From assembly GCA_963719135.1 (NCBI GenBank), contig CAVRAZ010000005.1:1-64000 (forward strand): DNA of 64,000 bases, written 5' to 3'. The position numbers and the translations under genes are program-made. Shown piece by piece: positions 19,342 to 27,341 of this stretch (position 1 is its first letter; each line of letters starts with the position of its first letter). The notes beneath the pieces are model-generated. The model did no database searches. It had not been told where the DNA came from and worked only from the letters and a program-made list of their open reading frames with translations. This DNA is from CAVRAZ01 sp963719135. Its GTDB lineage: Bacteria; Pseudomonadota; Gammaproteobacteria; DSM-19610.

Positions 19342-19571
19342 GTCACCAGGATCTCGATGCCGGCGGACTGTTGTGTCCGCTGCCCGTCATCCGCACGCAG
19401 GAACGGATCGATACGCTGGCGCCGGGCGACACTCTGAGCGTGCGCTGCACCGACCGCGGTGCGAGCTACGACATACCCGCCTGGTGCCGCGTGCACGGTC
19501 ATGAGGTGCTGGAGATTCGCGAGGCGGACGACGAGATCTTCTTTCTGGTGCGGGTGAAGGGCAGGCCCTGA
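19338..19571 (+). CDS. TusA-family sulfur carrier protein
   Basis: A 77-residue protein with the family motif LLCPLPVIRTQERI; the Cys carries persulfide. It has the two-layer TusA pattern (LAPGDTLSVRCTD, RVHGHEVLEIREADDEIFFLVRVK). The GTG start overlaps the stop of the upstream PP-loop gene (GTGA), so the pair is translationally coupled and probably acts together, TusA passing sulfur to the PP-loop enzyme. Other TusA roles (molybdenum cofactor, sulfur oxidation) cannot be excluded. Confidence 0.88.
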   Translation: MSHQDLDAGGLLCPLPVIRTQERIDTLAPGDTLSVRCTDRGASYDIPAWCRVHGHEVLEIREADDEIFFLVRVKGRP

Positions 19572-19618
19572 GAGCGCGATGGTAAACTGACGGCATCTGA
19601 CGTTGAACTGGAACAACA

Positions 19619-20776
19619 ATGTCCGCAACCGGCTATTCTGAAGTTCAGCAGGCCCGTTATAACGAAGTTCGCAAGGTGACGCTGATCGGTTCGGTGATCG
19701 ATCTGGCGCTGGGCGTCACCAAGATTCTTGTCGGTTGGCTGGCGCACTCGCAGGCGCTGGTAGCGGACGGCGTTCATTCGTTGTCCGACCTGGCGACCGA
19801 TATTCTGGTGCTCTATGCGGCCAAGCATTCGCACAAGGACGCGGACGAGGAACATCCCTACGGCCACGGCCGCATCGAGGCGCTTGCCACGGTTGCCCTG
19901 GGCATTACGCTGATTCTGGTGGCGCTGGGGATCGGCTGGGAGGCGGTGCAGCGCATGAATCAGCCCGGCCTGCTGCTCAAGCCGGGTGCCGTGGCGCTGG
20001 CGATCGCGTTCATCTCCATAGTCTCCAAGGAGGCGATCTACCAGTATACGGTTCGATCGGCCCGGCGCCTGCGCTCGGACATGCTGATGGCCAACGCCTG
20101 GCACAGCCGCTCCGACGCGATATCCTCGATCGTCGTGTTGATCGGCATCGCCGGAGCGATGTACGGCTACCCGTACCTGGACTCGGTCGCTGCGATCGTC
20201 GTGGCGGCCATGATCGCCAAGATCGGTTTCGACCAGGTGCGATCGAGCGGGGCCGAGTTGATCGACACGGCGCTGGAACCGCACGAAGTGGAATCGATTC
20301 GCGATCAGATATTCACCATTCCCGGTGTCCGCGCGGTGCACATGCTGCGCACCCGCAAGAGCGCCAGCGATGCCTTCGTGGACGTGCATATTCAGGTGGA
20401 TCCCCGTGTCAGCGTGTCCGAGGGCCACCAGATCGGAGAGTCCGTGCGCCGCCAGTTGATCGACAAGGTCGACGCCGTGGCCGACGTCACGGTGCACATC
20501 GATCCGGAAGATGACGAGCAGGGTTCCCAGTCCGAGCGCTTGCCGTCGCGCGAGGCGATACTAAATCATCTCAAATTACGCTGGCCGGAGATTCCGAATA
20601 TTGCGTTTGCCGATCTGACGCTGCACTATCTGTCCGGCGAACTGCACATTGAAATGGTGCTGCCTATCGATATCCTCGATTCGACCGGCGATGCGAAGAC
20701 GCTGGTCCGGCGACTCAAGGAAGCGGCAGGTGATCTGCCGGACTTGGGCGACGTGCAAATCTGGTTCAGGCCCTGA
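19619..20776 (+). CDS. cation diffusion facilitator (FieF-like divalent metal exporter)
   Basis: A 385-residue inner-membrane antiporter. Metal-site residues appear as ADGVHSLSDLATD in helix 2 and NAWHSRSDAISS in helix 5, and the loop DEEHPYGHGRIEAL is the family signature. After six helices comes a cytosolic metal-sensing domain (residues 215-290) and then a second similar domain (SREAILNHLKLRWPEIPNI ... VQIWFRP), so the protein is longer than the usual 300 residues. Metal specificity (Zn, Fe, Mn, Co) is not determinable. Confidence 0.92.
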   Translation: MSATGYSEVQQARYNEVRKVTLIGSVIDLALGVTKILVGWLAHSQALVADGVHSLSDLATDILVLYAAKHSHKDADEEHPYGHGRIEALATVALGITLILVALGIGWEAVQRMNQPGLLLKPGAVALAIAFISIVSKEAIYQYTVRSARRLRSDMLMANAWHSRSDAISSIVVLIGIAGAMYGYPYLDSVAAIVVAAMIAKIGFDQVRSSGAELIDTALEPHEVESIRDQIFTIPGVRAVHMLRTRKSASDAFVDVHIQVDPRVSVSEGHQIGESVRRQLIDKVDAVADVTVHIDPEDDEQGSQSERLPSREAILNHLKLRWPEIPNIAFADLTLHYLSGELHIEMVLPIDILDSTGDAKTLVRRLKEAAGDLPDLGDVQIWFRP

Positions 20777-20801
20777 TGCTCTGTTATGATGCATGCCTGA
20801 T

Positions 20802-20826
20802 TTTGCGCGCTCCATATTCGCGCAAA
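20802..20826. promoter_or_regulatory. perfect 8-bp inverted repeat between the CDF gene and glnA
   Basis: TTTGCGCG (20802-20809), 9 bases, CGCGCAAA (20819-20826). It has no following T-run, so it is a poor terminator. It lies about 60 bases before the -24 element of glnA, where an activator might bind. The half-site spacing does not fit the NtrC consensus, so the binder is unknown. Confidence 0.4.
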
Positions 20827-20887
20827 CCACGTCGACCCAGGAGGGTGGCGCCCTAGCAAAGATATGATTTCGCATGAGATTATGCCG

Positions 20888-20903
20888 TGGCATAATTCGT
20901 GCT
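20888..20903 (+). promoter_or_regulatory. sigma-54 (-24/-12) promoter of glnA
   Basis: TGGCATAATTCGTGCT has the GG and GC dinucleotides at the exact spacing of the RpoN consensus (TGGCACG-N4-TTGCW), with mismatches at C6, G7 and T12. It stands about 110 bases before the glnA start. A sigma-54 promoter activated by phosphorylated NtrC is the established control of glnA in related bacteria, and ntrBC lies just downstream. Confidence 0.65.
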
Positions 20904-21016
20904 CTTTTCTGCAACAAAATTTAACGTTTGAAGGTTTGATCGAAAGCGGGGACCCGGCAGCGGTGCCCGGCCCGGGTCAAGTTCGCATTTAACAAGACAA
21001 GTTCGGAGGAATGTCC

Positions 21017-22426
21017 ATGTCCGTAGTAAAGGTCAACAAGCTGATGAAGGATAGCGCGGTCAAGTTCGTTGACCTGCGTTTCACCGACACCCGGGGCAAG
21101 GAACAGCACGTCACCGTGCCGGCCACCGAGGCCGACGCCACCTTCTTCAAGGACGGCAAGATGTTCGACGGTTCCAGTATCTCGGGCTGGAAAGGCATCA
21201 ATGAGTCGGACATGGTATTGATGCCCGATACGGAAACGGCGGTTATGGACCTGTTCTCGGACGAGGCGACCATGATCCTCCGCTGCGATATCCTCGAACC
21301 GAACACCATGAAGGGCTACGAGCGCGATCCGCGTTCGATTGCCAAGCGTGCCGAAGCGTACCTTAAATCCACCGGTATCGCCGACGTCGCCTATTTCGGT
21401 CCGGAGAACGAATTTTTCGTGCTCGACGACGTGCGCTGGGGCGCCGATATGAGCGGCGCGTTCTACAAGGTCGACTCGGAAGAGGCATCCTGGAACGCCG
21501 AACGCGTGTACGATGACGGCAACATCGGCCACCGTCCGACCGTCAAGGGCGGTTATTTCCCGGTCCCGCCGGTCGATTCCCTGCACGACATGCGTTCTGC
21601 CATGTGCCTGGCGCTGACCGAGATGGGCTGCAGGGTCGAAGTGCACCACCACGAGGTGGCGACCGCCGGCCAGTGCGAAATCGGCGTCGGGTTCGGTTCG
21701 CTCGTGCGCAAAGCCGACGAAGTGCAGATTCTCAAATACGTCGTGCAGAACGTTGCGCACAGCTACGGCAAGACGGCGACCTTCATGCCAAAACCGCTGG
21801 TCGGCGACAATGGCAGCGGCATGCACGTTCACCAATCGTTGGGCAAGAAGGGCGCCAACCTGTTTTCAGGTAAGAAGTACGCCGGCTTGTCGGACATCGC
21901 GCTCTATTACATCGGCGGGATCATCAAGCACGCCCGCGCGCTGAATGCTTTGACCAATGCGTCGACCAACAGTTACAAGCGCCTGGTGCCGGGTTTCGAG
22001 GCGCCGGTCATGCTGGCGTACTCGGCCCGCAACCGCTCGGCGTCGATCCGTATTCCTCATGTGTCCAACCCGAAGGGGCGGCGTATCGAAGTGCGGTTCC
22101 CGGATTCGACCGCCAACCCCTACCTGGCATTCTCCGCAATGATGCTGGCGGGCATCGACGGTATCCAGAACAAGATCCACCCGGGCGACGCGATGGACAA
22201 GGACCTCTACGATCTTCCGCCGGAAGAAGAGAAAAAGATCCCGCAGGTGTGCTACGGCTTCGATCAGGCCTTGGGTATTCTGGACAAGGATCGCAAGTTC
22301 CTGACGGCTGGCGGCGTGTTCACCGATGACGTCATCGACGCATACATCGATCTGAAGATGAAGGAGGTCACCCGCCTGCGCATGACCACCCATCCCGTCG
22401 AGTTCGATATGTACTACAGCCTGTAG
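21017..22426 (+). CDS. glnA: glutamine synthetase type I
   Basis: A 469-residue cytosolic dodecameric enzyme joining ammonia and glutamate. Visible blocks: VKFVDLRFTDTRGKEQHV, FDGSSISGWKGINESDM, FGPENEFFVLDDV, NGSGMHVHQSLGKKGANLFSG, NRSASIRIPHVSNPKGRRIEVRFPD and the adenylylation Tyr in MDKDLYDLPPEE. The ATG at 21011 directly abuts GGAGGA and cannot use it. The ATG at 21017 has correct spacing and gives the standard 469-residue length, so I chose it. Control is likely by NtrC at the upstream sigma-54 promoter and by adenylylation. Confidence 0.98.
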   Translation: MSVVKVNKLMKDSAVKFVDLRFTDTRGKEQHVTVPATEADATFFKDGKMFDGSSISGWKGINESDMVLMPDTETAVMDLFSDEATMILRCDILEPNTMKGYERDPRSIAKRAEAYLKSTGIADVAYFGPENEFFVLDDVRWGADMSGAFYKVDSEEASWNAERVYDDGNIGHRPTVKGGYFPVPPVDSLHDMRSAMCLALTEMGCRVEVHHHEVATAGQCEIGVGFGSLVRKADEVQILKYVVQNVAHSYGKTATFMPKPLVGDNGSGMHVHQSLGKKGANLFSGKKYAGLSDIALYYIGGIIKHARALNALTNASTNSYKRLVPGFEAPVMLAYSARNRSASIRIPHVSNPKGRRIEVRFPDSTANPYLAFSAMMLAGIDGIQNKIHPGDAMDKDLYDLPPEEEKKIPQVCYGFDQALGILDKDRKFLTAGGVFTDDVIDAYIDLKMKEVTRLRMTTHPVEFDMYYSL

Positions 22427-22469
22427 CAGCCTTGCCCGGACGCCGACGTCCGGTCGTAGCGAAGGCCCG

Positions 22470-22505
22470 ACGCCCCCTCTTTATAGGGGGCGTTGGTGTT
22501 TTGGA
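22470..22505 (+). terminator. intrinsic terminator after glnA
   Basis: A 9-bp perfect stem, ACGCCCCCT / AGGGGGCGT, with a 6-base loop, 44 bases after the glnA stop. The following TTGGTGTTTTGG is only moderately T-rich. Confidence 0.75.
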
Positions 22506-22576
22506 AGTGTATATAATTTGAGGTCGCTCCAATTTAGGGGCTTGCGCACGGCAACGAGGCGTATTATCGTGCATCA

Positions 22577-23158
22577 ATGAAATCCAGTATCCTGTTTATT
22601 AGTCTAGTTATTTCAGTTAGTTCCGCGCATGCGACCATTTACAAATCGGTTGATGCGCAGGGCAACGTCGTTTTCTCGGATCAACCGGGCGGCAATGCCC
22701 AACCACTGAAGCTGCCACCGGTGCCGACCTATAGTCCGCCACCCATGCCGGCATCCGTGACCACCGAAACCACGCCGATAAAGTTGCCGCCGACTCCCGG
22801 CTACGAGCAGTTTGCGGTGGTGGCGCCGGGTCAGGACCAGGCGTTCTGGGACAATGCGGGCGATGTTGAGGTCCGGGTGTCGCTGCAACCCGCGCTGATG
22901 ACCGCAGCCGGTCACCGGCTGGTTTTCTATCTGGATGGAGTCGCCGGCGGCGAGCCTGCGGAGGACACCAGCACGGTGTTTCACAACGTGGATCGCGGCC
23001 AACACACCGTCTCGGCGGCGGTCATTGATGCAACCGGGAAGACGATCCAGACAACGGAAAAGGTGCGTTTTCAGCTTCACCGTCTATCACTGAACGCCCC
23101 CCTCCGAAACAACAGCCCGCCGCCTACTCCAAAGCCCAACCCGAAACCCGCGCCCTGA
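22577..23158 (+). CDS. DUF4124 domain periplasmic protein
   Basis: A 193-residue protein with a signal peptide (MKSSILFISLVISVSSAHA) followed by the DUF4124 core TIYKSVDAQGNVVFSDQPGGNAQPLKLPP. A proline-rich linker leads to a beta-rich domain (VEVRVSLQPALMTAAGHRLVFYLDGV) and a Pro/Asn tail (PPPTPKPNPKPAP). Placement between glnA and ntrB is common in gammaproteobacteria. The function is unknown; it may act in the envelope. Confidence 0.9.
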   Translation: MKSSILFISLVISVSSAHATIYKSVDAQGNVVFSDQPGGNAQPLKLPPVPTYSPPPMPASVTTETTPIKLPPTPGYEQFAVVAPGQDQAFWDNAGDVEVRVSLQPALMTAAGHRLVFYLDGVAGGEPAEDTSTVFHNVDRGQHTVSAAVIDATGKTIQTTEKVRFQLHRLSLNAPLRNNSPPPTPKPNPKPAP

Positions 23159-23268
23159 TCGTTCGATCGGTTTCCTGTTCGAACGCGGCGGGCGAATTCA
23201 GCCGTTCGGTCCAGCGAGAGGCCTGCGCAATCACGCGCCCGGTTGGTGCAGGCTGTCCCCCTGGGTGG

Positions 23269-23290
23269 TACAATGCACTACATTAGTGCT
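23269..23290 (+). promoter_or_regulatory. NtrC-binding site overlapping a probable ntrB promoter
   Basis: TGCACTACATTAGTGCT (23274-23290) is a dyad (GCACTA-N3-TAGTGC) matching the NtrC consensus TGCAC-N7-GTGCA at all but the last base. Its first base is the last of TACAAT (23269-23274), a good -10 element. A site there would let NtrC repress its own operon, as at the glnL promoter in enterics. The -35 is not clear. Confidence 0.7.
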
Positions 23291-23432
23291 CCCCTGGCAG
23301 CCGGTGGTTGTGCACCGCCGGATTGCCAACGGGTCCCGCACAGTAACCTACTGTTTCAAGGCTACTATTAAATTTGGCTGCACTGGCCGTCCGGACGCAC
23401 CTTAGTGGTTTGTTTCTTGCTTTCCGGAGCGT

Positions 23433-24482
23433 ATGGACATGTCCAACCATCAGGCGCAGCTTCTGCTGGAGTCGCTGAACACGGCGATCGTGTTGCTGGA
23501 CGCACAGCTTCGCGTCCTGTTCCTGAACCCCGCCGCGGAAAACCTGTTCGCCATCAGTGCACGCCAAATCCGCAATGCTTACTGGCCGGACATGCTCGGC
23601 GTCGGGAACGGACTGGTGCAACGCATCGAGTCCGCACTGGCCGACCTGTGCCCCTATACCGAGCATGAACTTGAGATCCGCCGGGGTTCAAGCAAGAAAA
23701 CCGTGAACTGCACCGTGACGCCGCTGGCCTCCTGTCAACTGGTGATCGAGATGACTCAGGTCGATCAACGGTTGCGTGTCAGCCGCGAAGAGCAACTTCT
23801 GGTGCAACAGCAGGCCGCGCGCGAGTTGCTGCGCGGGCTGGCGCACGAAATCAAGAACCCGCTCGGCGGTCTGCGCGGCGCGGCGCAACTGCTCGAACAG
23901 GAACTGCGGGACCCGGAGTTGCACGAGTATACGAACGTTATCATCGGCGAAGCCGATCGCCTGCGGAATCTTGTCGATCGCATGGTCGGACCGAACAACG
24001 TGCCGCGAAAACGTGTCGTCAACATCCATGAAATACTGGAGCGCGTGTGCAGTCTGGTGGAAGCCGGCGAGCATTCCGACCTCCAGATCATCCGTGAGTA
24101 CGATCCCAGTATTCCGGACCTGAACGCCGACCCTGAACTGCTGGTGCAGGCCATATTGAACATCGTGCTCAACGCCGCGCAGGTCGGCAGCAACCAGGTG
24201 GTCATCATCACGCGCGTGCGCCGCCACATGACCATTGGACACGAGAACTTCAAGCTGGTCGTGCAGGTGCAAGTAGTCGACGACGGCCCCGGAATCAATC
24301 CCGAGATGCAGGAAAAGATCTTCTACCCCATGGTGACGGGTCGCCCGCAAGGCACCGGTCTGGGCCTCTCGATCGCGCAGTCGCTGGTCAACGAACACGG
24401 TGGTCTGATCGAATGCAGGAGTCGTCCCGGAGAAACCGTGTTCACCATTTTGCTGCCGCTGGAGAGTCAGTATGCGAGGTAA
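23433..24482 (+). CDS. glnL: nitrogen regulation histidine kinase NtrB
   Basis: A 349-residue cytosolic kinase/phosphatase for NtrC. A PAS domain spans residues 10-115. The phospho-acceptor is H138 in GLAHEIKNPLGGLRGAAQLL, followed by the ATPase domain with N (ILNIVLNAAQ), G1 (VDDGPGINP) and G2 (GTGLGLSIAQSLV) boxes. A GGAG lies 3 bases before the ATG at 23433 and 9 before a second ATG at 23439, so the latter may be the true start. It overlaps ntrC by 11 bases. Activity is normally set by the PII protein, which is not in this window. Confidence 0.95.
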   Translation: MDMSNHQAQLLLESLNTAIVLLDAQLRVLFLNPAAENLFAISARQIRNAYWPDMLGVGNGLVQRIESALADLCPYTEHELEIRRGSSKKTVNCTVTPLASCQLVIEMTQVDQRLRVSREEQLLVQQQAARELLRGLAHEIKNPLGGLRGAAQLLEQELRDPELHEYTNVIIGEADRLRNLVDRMVGPNNVPRKRVVNIHEILERVCSLVEAGEHSDLQIIREYDPSIPDLNADPELLVQAILNIVLNAAQVGSNQVVIITRVRRHMTIGHENFKLVVQVQVVDDGPGINPEMQEKIFYPMVTGRPQGTGLGLSIAQSLVNEHGGLIECRSRPGETVFTILLPLESQYAR

Positions 24483-26247
24483 CGTCTGGGTTATCGATGA
24501 CGATCAGTCCATCCGCTGGGTGTTGGAAAAGGCGCTCATGAAAGCGGATCTGGATGTAAGAAGTTTCGCGGAGGGCGGGGGCGTGCTCTCCGAACTGAAT
24601 CGCGAGCAACCGGATGCGTTGATCACCGACGTGCGCATGCCCGGTATCGACGGCTTTATGCTGTTGCAACAGATTCAGGAAAAATACCCCGACCTGCCGG
24701 TCATTATCATTACGGCGCATTCGGATCTCGACAGCGCCGTCAACGCCTATCAGCGCGGCGCGTTCGATTATCTGCCCAAGCCCTTTGACGTGGGCGACGC
24801 GGTGAGTCTTGCGTTGCGCGCCATCGACCACGCGCGCGGCAACCGGAGTGGGAAGCAGGAAGCCGACGCCATGCAGACGCCGGAACTCATCGGCGAGGCG
24901 CCGGCGATGCAGGAGGTCTTCCGGGCGATCGGGCGGTTGTCGCGATCCAATATTACGGTGCTGATCAACGGCGAGTCCGGCACGGGCAAAGAGCTGGTCG
25001 CACGTGCGCTGCACCGTCACAGCCCGCGCAGCGACAAGCCTTTCGTCGCGCTCAACATGGCGGCCATCCCGCGTGACCTGCTGGAGTCGGAATTGTTCGG
25101 TCATGAACGTGGTGCGTTCACCGGCGCCCAGGCGCAGCGGGTCGGCCGCTTCGAACAGGCCAACGGCGGTACCTTGTTTCTCGACGAGATCGGCGATATG
25201 CCGGCCGAATTGCAGACACGGCTGTTGCGTGTGCTGGCCGACGGCGAATTCTACCGGGTGGGCGGCCACACACCCGTCAAGGTGGATGTGCGCATTGTGG
25301 CAGCGACCCACCAGAATCTCGAACAGCGCGTGGCCGAAGGCGCGTTCCGCGAAGATCTGTTTCACCGGCTAAACGTCATTCGCATGCATCTTCCGGCACT
25401 GCGCGAGCGGCGGGACGACATACCCTTGTTGCTGCGGCATTTCCTCGGACGCGCCGCCAAGGAACTCAAGGCCGAACCCAAGGCATTGACGCACGAGGCC
25501 GAGGATTACCTGAAACAGCTCAGTTGGCCGGGCAATGTCAGGCAGCTCGAGAATCTCTGTCGCTGGCTGACGGTGATGGCGAGCGGTCAGCGCGTGCGTC
25601 TGGAGGATCTGCCGGACGACCTGCGCACCGGTGGCGAGGCCGTGGAATCCGTTCGTGAATGGGAAGCGGCTTTGCGCAAATGGGCCGACATCCGCCTCGC
25701 CAATGGACAGGAAGCGTTACTGGACGAAGCCACGCCGGCCTTCGAACGCATCATGATCGAATCGGCGCTTGCACGAACGGGAGGGCGGCGTCAGGATGCG
25801 GCCCGGCTGCTTGGCTGGGGGCGCAACACGCTCACACGGAAGATCAAGGAGCTGGAAATGGACGTCTCGATCGAACAAGGATTACAGGTTGCCCAGGCAG
25901 GCGACCGGTTCATCCACGTTGAGTGTGGGGCGGGTGCAATTCGAGTCCGAGTAAGTCGGTATGGTCAGTCGGGACTGGTCGAACGAGAGTTCTATACCAC
26001 CGGGCGTGGCGCTGGCGTTCGTCTCCTGGACGAACGCCGAAAGCTCCTTAACGGTCGGAAACCGCTTGAGCCTGGCGATTGCCGAGGCGTGCGCCGCACG
26101 CACGACGTTGGTGCCGCGGGCCGGCGCGTCGGCCGCCGCACCGGCTTCGTCGGGGGCCCGCTTGGGGAAGGCCATCACACCGATCAGGGCTGCGATGACC
26201 AGGATCGCGAAGACCTCGAAGAACCACACGGCTTTCTTTGTAACTGA
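24472..26247 (+). CDS. glnG: nitrogen response regulator NtrC with a 128-residue abnormal C-terminal extension
   Basis: A sigma-54 activator. The receiver domain has phospho-site D53 (ITDVRMPG), the AAA+ domain has Walker A GESGTGKE and the sigma-54 contact loop GAFTGA, and the Fis-type helix-turn-helix ends RLLGWGRNTLTRKIKELEM at residue 463. Family members stop within a few residues of this point. Here the frame runs on to residue 591 with an Arg/Gly-rich tail that is the exact antisense of the minus-strand gene at 25882-26256. The tail is probably translated read-through after loss of the stop, not a new domain. Whether it harms NtrC is unknown. Confidence 0.9.
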   Translation: MRGNVWVIDDDQSIRWVLEKALMKADLDVRSFAEGGGVLSELNREQPDALITDVRMPGIDGFMLLQQIQEKYPDLPVIIITAHSDLDSAVNAYQRGAFDYLPKPFDVGDAVSLALRAIDHARGNRSGKQEADAMQTPELIGEAPAMQEVFRAIGRLSRSNITVLINGESGTGKELVARALHRHSPRSDKPFVALNMAAIPRDLLESELFGHERGAFTGAQAQRVGRFEQANGGTLFLDEIGDMPAELQTRLLRVLADGEFYRVGGHTPVKVDVRIVAATHQNLEQRVAEGAFREDLFHRLNVIRMHLPALRERRDDIPLLLRHFLGRAAKELKAEPKALTHEAEDYLKQLSWPGNVRQLENLCRWLTVMASGQRVRLEDLPDDLRTGGEAVESVREWEAALRKWADIRLANGQEALLDEATPAFERIMIESALARTGGRRQDAARLLGWGRNTLTRKIKELEMDVSIEQGLQVAQAGDRFIHVECGAGAIRVRVSRYGQSGLVEREFYTTGRGAGVRLLDERRKLLNGRKPLEPGDCRGVRRTHDVGAAGRRVGRRTGFVGGPLGEGHHTDQGCDDQDREDLEEPHGFLCN

Positions 26248-26256
26248 TCCTTTCAT
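25882..26256 (-). CDS. small membrane-anchored protein at the end of the pilus locus
   Basis: A 124-residue product: a short basic N-terminus (MKGSVTKK), one hydrophobic helix (AVWFFEVFAILVIAALIGVMAF), a linker and a soluble domain (FPTVKELSAFVQET ... LTIPTYSDSNCTRPTLNVDEPVACLGNL) with two cysteines that could pair. The domain end resembles small pilus-associated proteins I have seen in similar loci. The ATG at 26256 is preferred over a TTG at 26265. It is downstream of the major pilin-type gene and wholly overlapped, on the other strand, by the ntrC extension. Confidence 0.65.
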   Translation of the reverse strand: MKGSVTKKAVWFFEVFAILVIAALIGVMAFPKRAPDEAGAAADAPARGTNVVRAAHASAIARLKRFPTVKELSAFVQETNASATPGGIELSFDQSRLTIPTYSDSNCTRPTLNVDEPVACLGNL

Positions 26257-26370
26257 GAGCGGCAATATCGGTTACGGTGACGTCACAGCCGGCTTTAGAC
26301 GCCGGGGCAGCCGTCCGACGACCGGGTTGGCGCCAACCGGGTCGGGTGTCCGCAAAGGTGTGGCGGCCGA

Positions 26371-26958
26371 TCAGATCCGCGAGCAGAGATCATAGGCCGA
26401 GGTCGCGACGTAACTGGTCGCTACAGCGTTATGTGTCGTACCCGACTGCACGGTGCCGGTGTCCGGAGCACCGTCGTCGATCTGGGTGTCGACCGTCTGG
26501 GCAATGTCGCCAGGCATGTTGCTCATGCACACGACGTTGCCGCGAATGTTGTACATGGTATCTTCGACGCCCATGATCCCGCCGAACGCGTGTTTGGGCT
26601 GCACATCGCCGCTGCCGGTCACCAACTGCGCGCTGCGCAGGTGAGACCAGAGTTTCCGGCTTTCCTGGCCTGCTGTGCCGGTGTCGAAGTTGCCGGCGAT
26701 CAGCCCGTTGCCGTCACCGGAGTTTCCGGTCGTGCCAAAGTGCGCGTCGGCGCCGCTGTCATCGCCCGGCAGTTGCTGGTAGCGGTCCTGGTAAGCGAGA
26801 ACCGCGGCCGAGACACTGCTGATGTCGCTCACGACGCGCTTTATCCGGGCGTTGGTTACCATCTCCTGGCCCTTTAGCACACCGCCCAGCAGCAAGCCGA
26901 TGATAACCAGGACGATGGCGATTTCCACCAGTGTGAAGCCGCGTTGTTTCTTAAACAT
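26371..26958 (-). CDS. type IV prepilin, MshA-type candidate major pilin
   Basis: A 195-residue prepilin. The leader MFKKQRG is cut before FTLVEIAIVLVIIGLLLGGVLKG, the N-methylated helix with Glu5. The globular part has LAYQDRYQQLPGDDS, DGNGLIAGNF, and cysteines NVVCMSN and the final DLCSRI that probably form the pilin disulfide loop. The strong ribosome site AAGGAG and a 380-base gap upstream suggest its own promoter, as for major pilins. Confidence 0.88.
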   Translation of the reverse strand: MFKKQRGFTLVEIAIVLVIIGLLLGGVLKGQEMVTNARIKRVVSDISSVSAAVLAYQDRYQQLPGDDSGADAHFGTTGNSGDGNGLIAGNFDTGTAGQESRKLWSHLRSAQLVTGSGDVQPKHAFGGIMGVEDTMYNIRGNVVCMSNMPGDIAQTVDTQIDDGAPDTGTVQSGTTHNAVATSYVATSAYDLCSRI

Positions 26959-27341
26959 GTTCTTGCTCCTTAGATCCCAATCACTGCTGCGCCGGTCGTG
27001 CGCGCATCCGTCAGTTCCTCAATACCGCCGGACGGCCCATCAGCAAGGCCATTTTCTATGGATCGGTGATGTCGCCGCTGTCCTGCAAGGCATTGCGCCG
27101 TATCCTGGCGGCGTCCCTTTCGCCTCTCTCTTCCCTCGGAAGAGTTCCATTTGTTGAGATGGTCCGGGTACTTGCGTGTCCCGAACTGTAGCGGCGGCGA
27201 CATGGCCGGACTTAAGGGCGTCCCTCAACCCGGATAGGCATGGACGCGGGGTTCGAACCGAGTTCGCCGCCGTCAGACCGTCATGGTTGCGCAAATCCTG
27301 TCACGAGATACGATGCCACCGGGACTCTCCGCCGCCTGACG
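26959..27341. other. leader region of the pilin gene; no protein gene seen
   Basis: 383 bases between two minus-strand pilin-type genes. The frames present have no ribosome site and skewed composition. A perfect 9-base inverted repeat CGGCGGCGA (27192-27200) / TCGCCGCCG (27264-27272) encloses 63 bases. One GTGTCCCGAAC resembling the RAYT-associated repeat core is at 27176. It probably contains the promoter of the pilin gene at 26371-26958, but I cannot point to its boxes. Confidence 0.45.

Noticed and set aside
20802..20826. NtrC site or terminator for the CDF gene
   Set aside because: Half-sites are 4 bases too far apart for NtrC and no T-run follows; kept only as an unassigned dyad.
27192..27272. 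A tRNA-like fold: 9-bp closing stem CGGCGGCGA/TCGCCGCCG around 63 bases with GGTTCGAACC inside
   Set aside because: The T-arm does not pair correctly around TTCGAA, there is no D-arm and no proper anticodon stem on either strand. It is only an inverted repeat.
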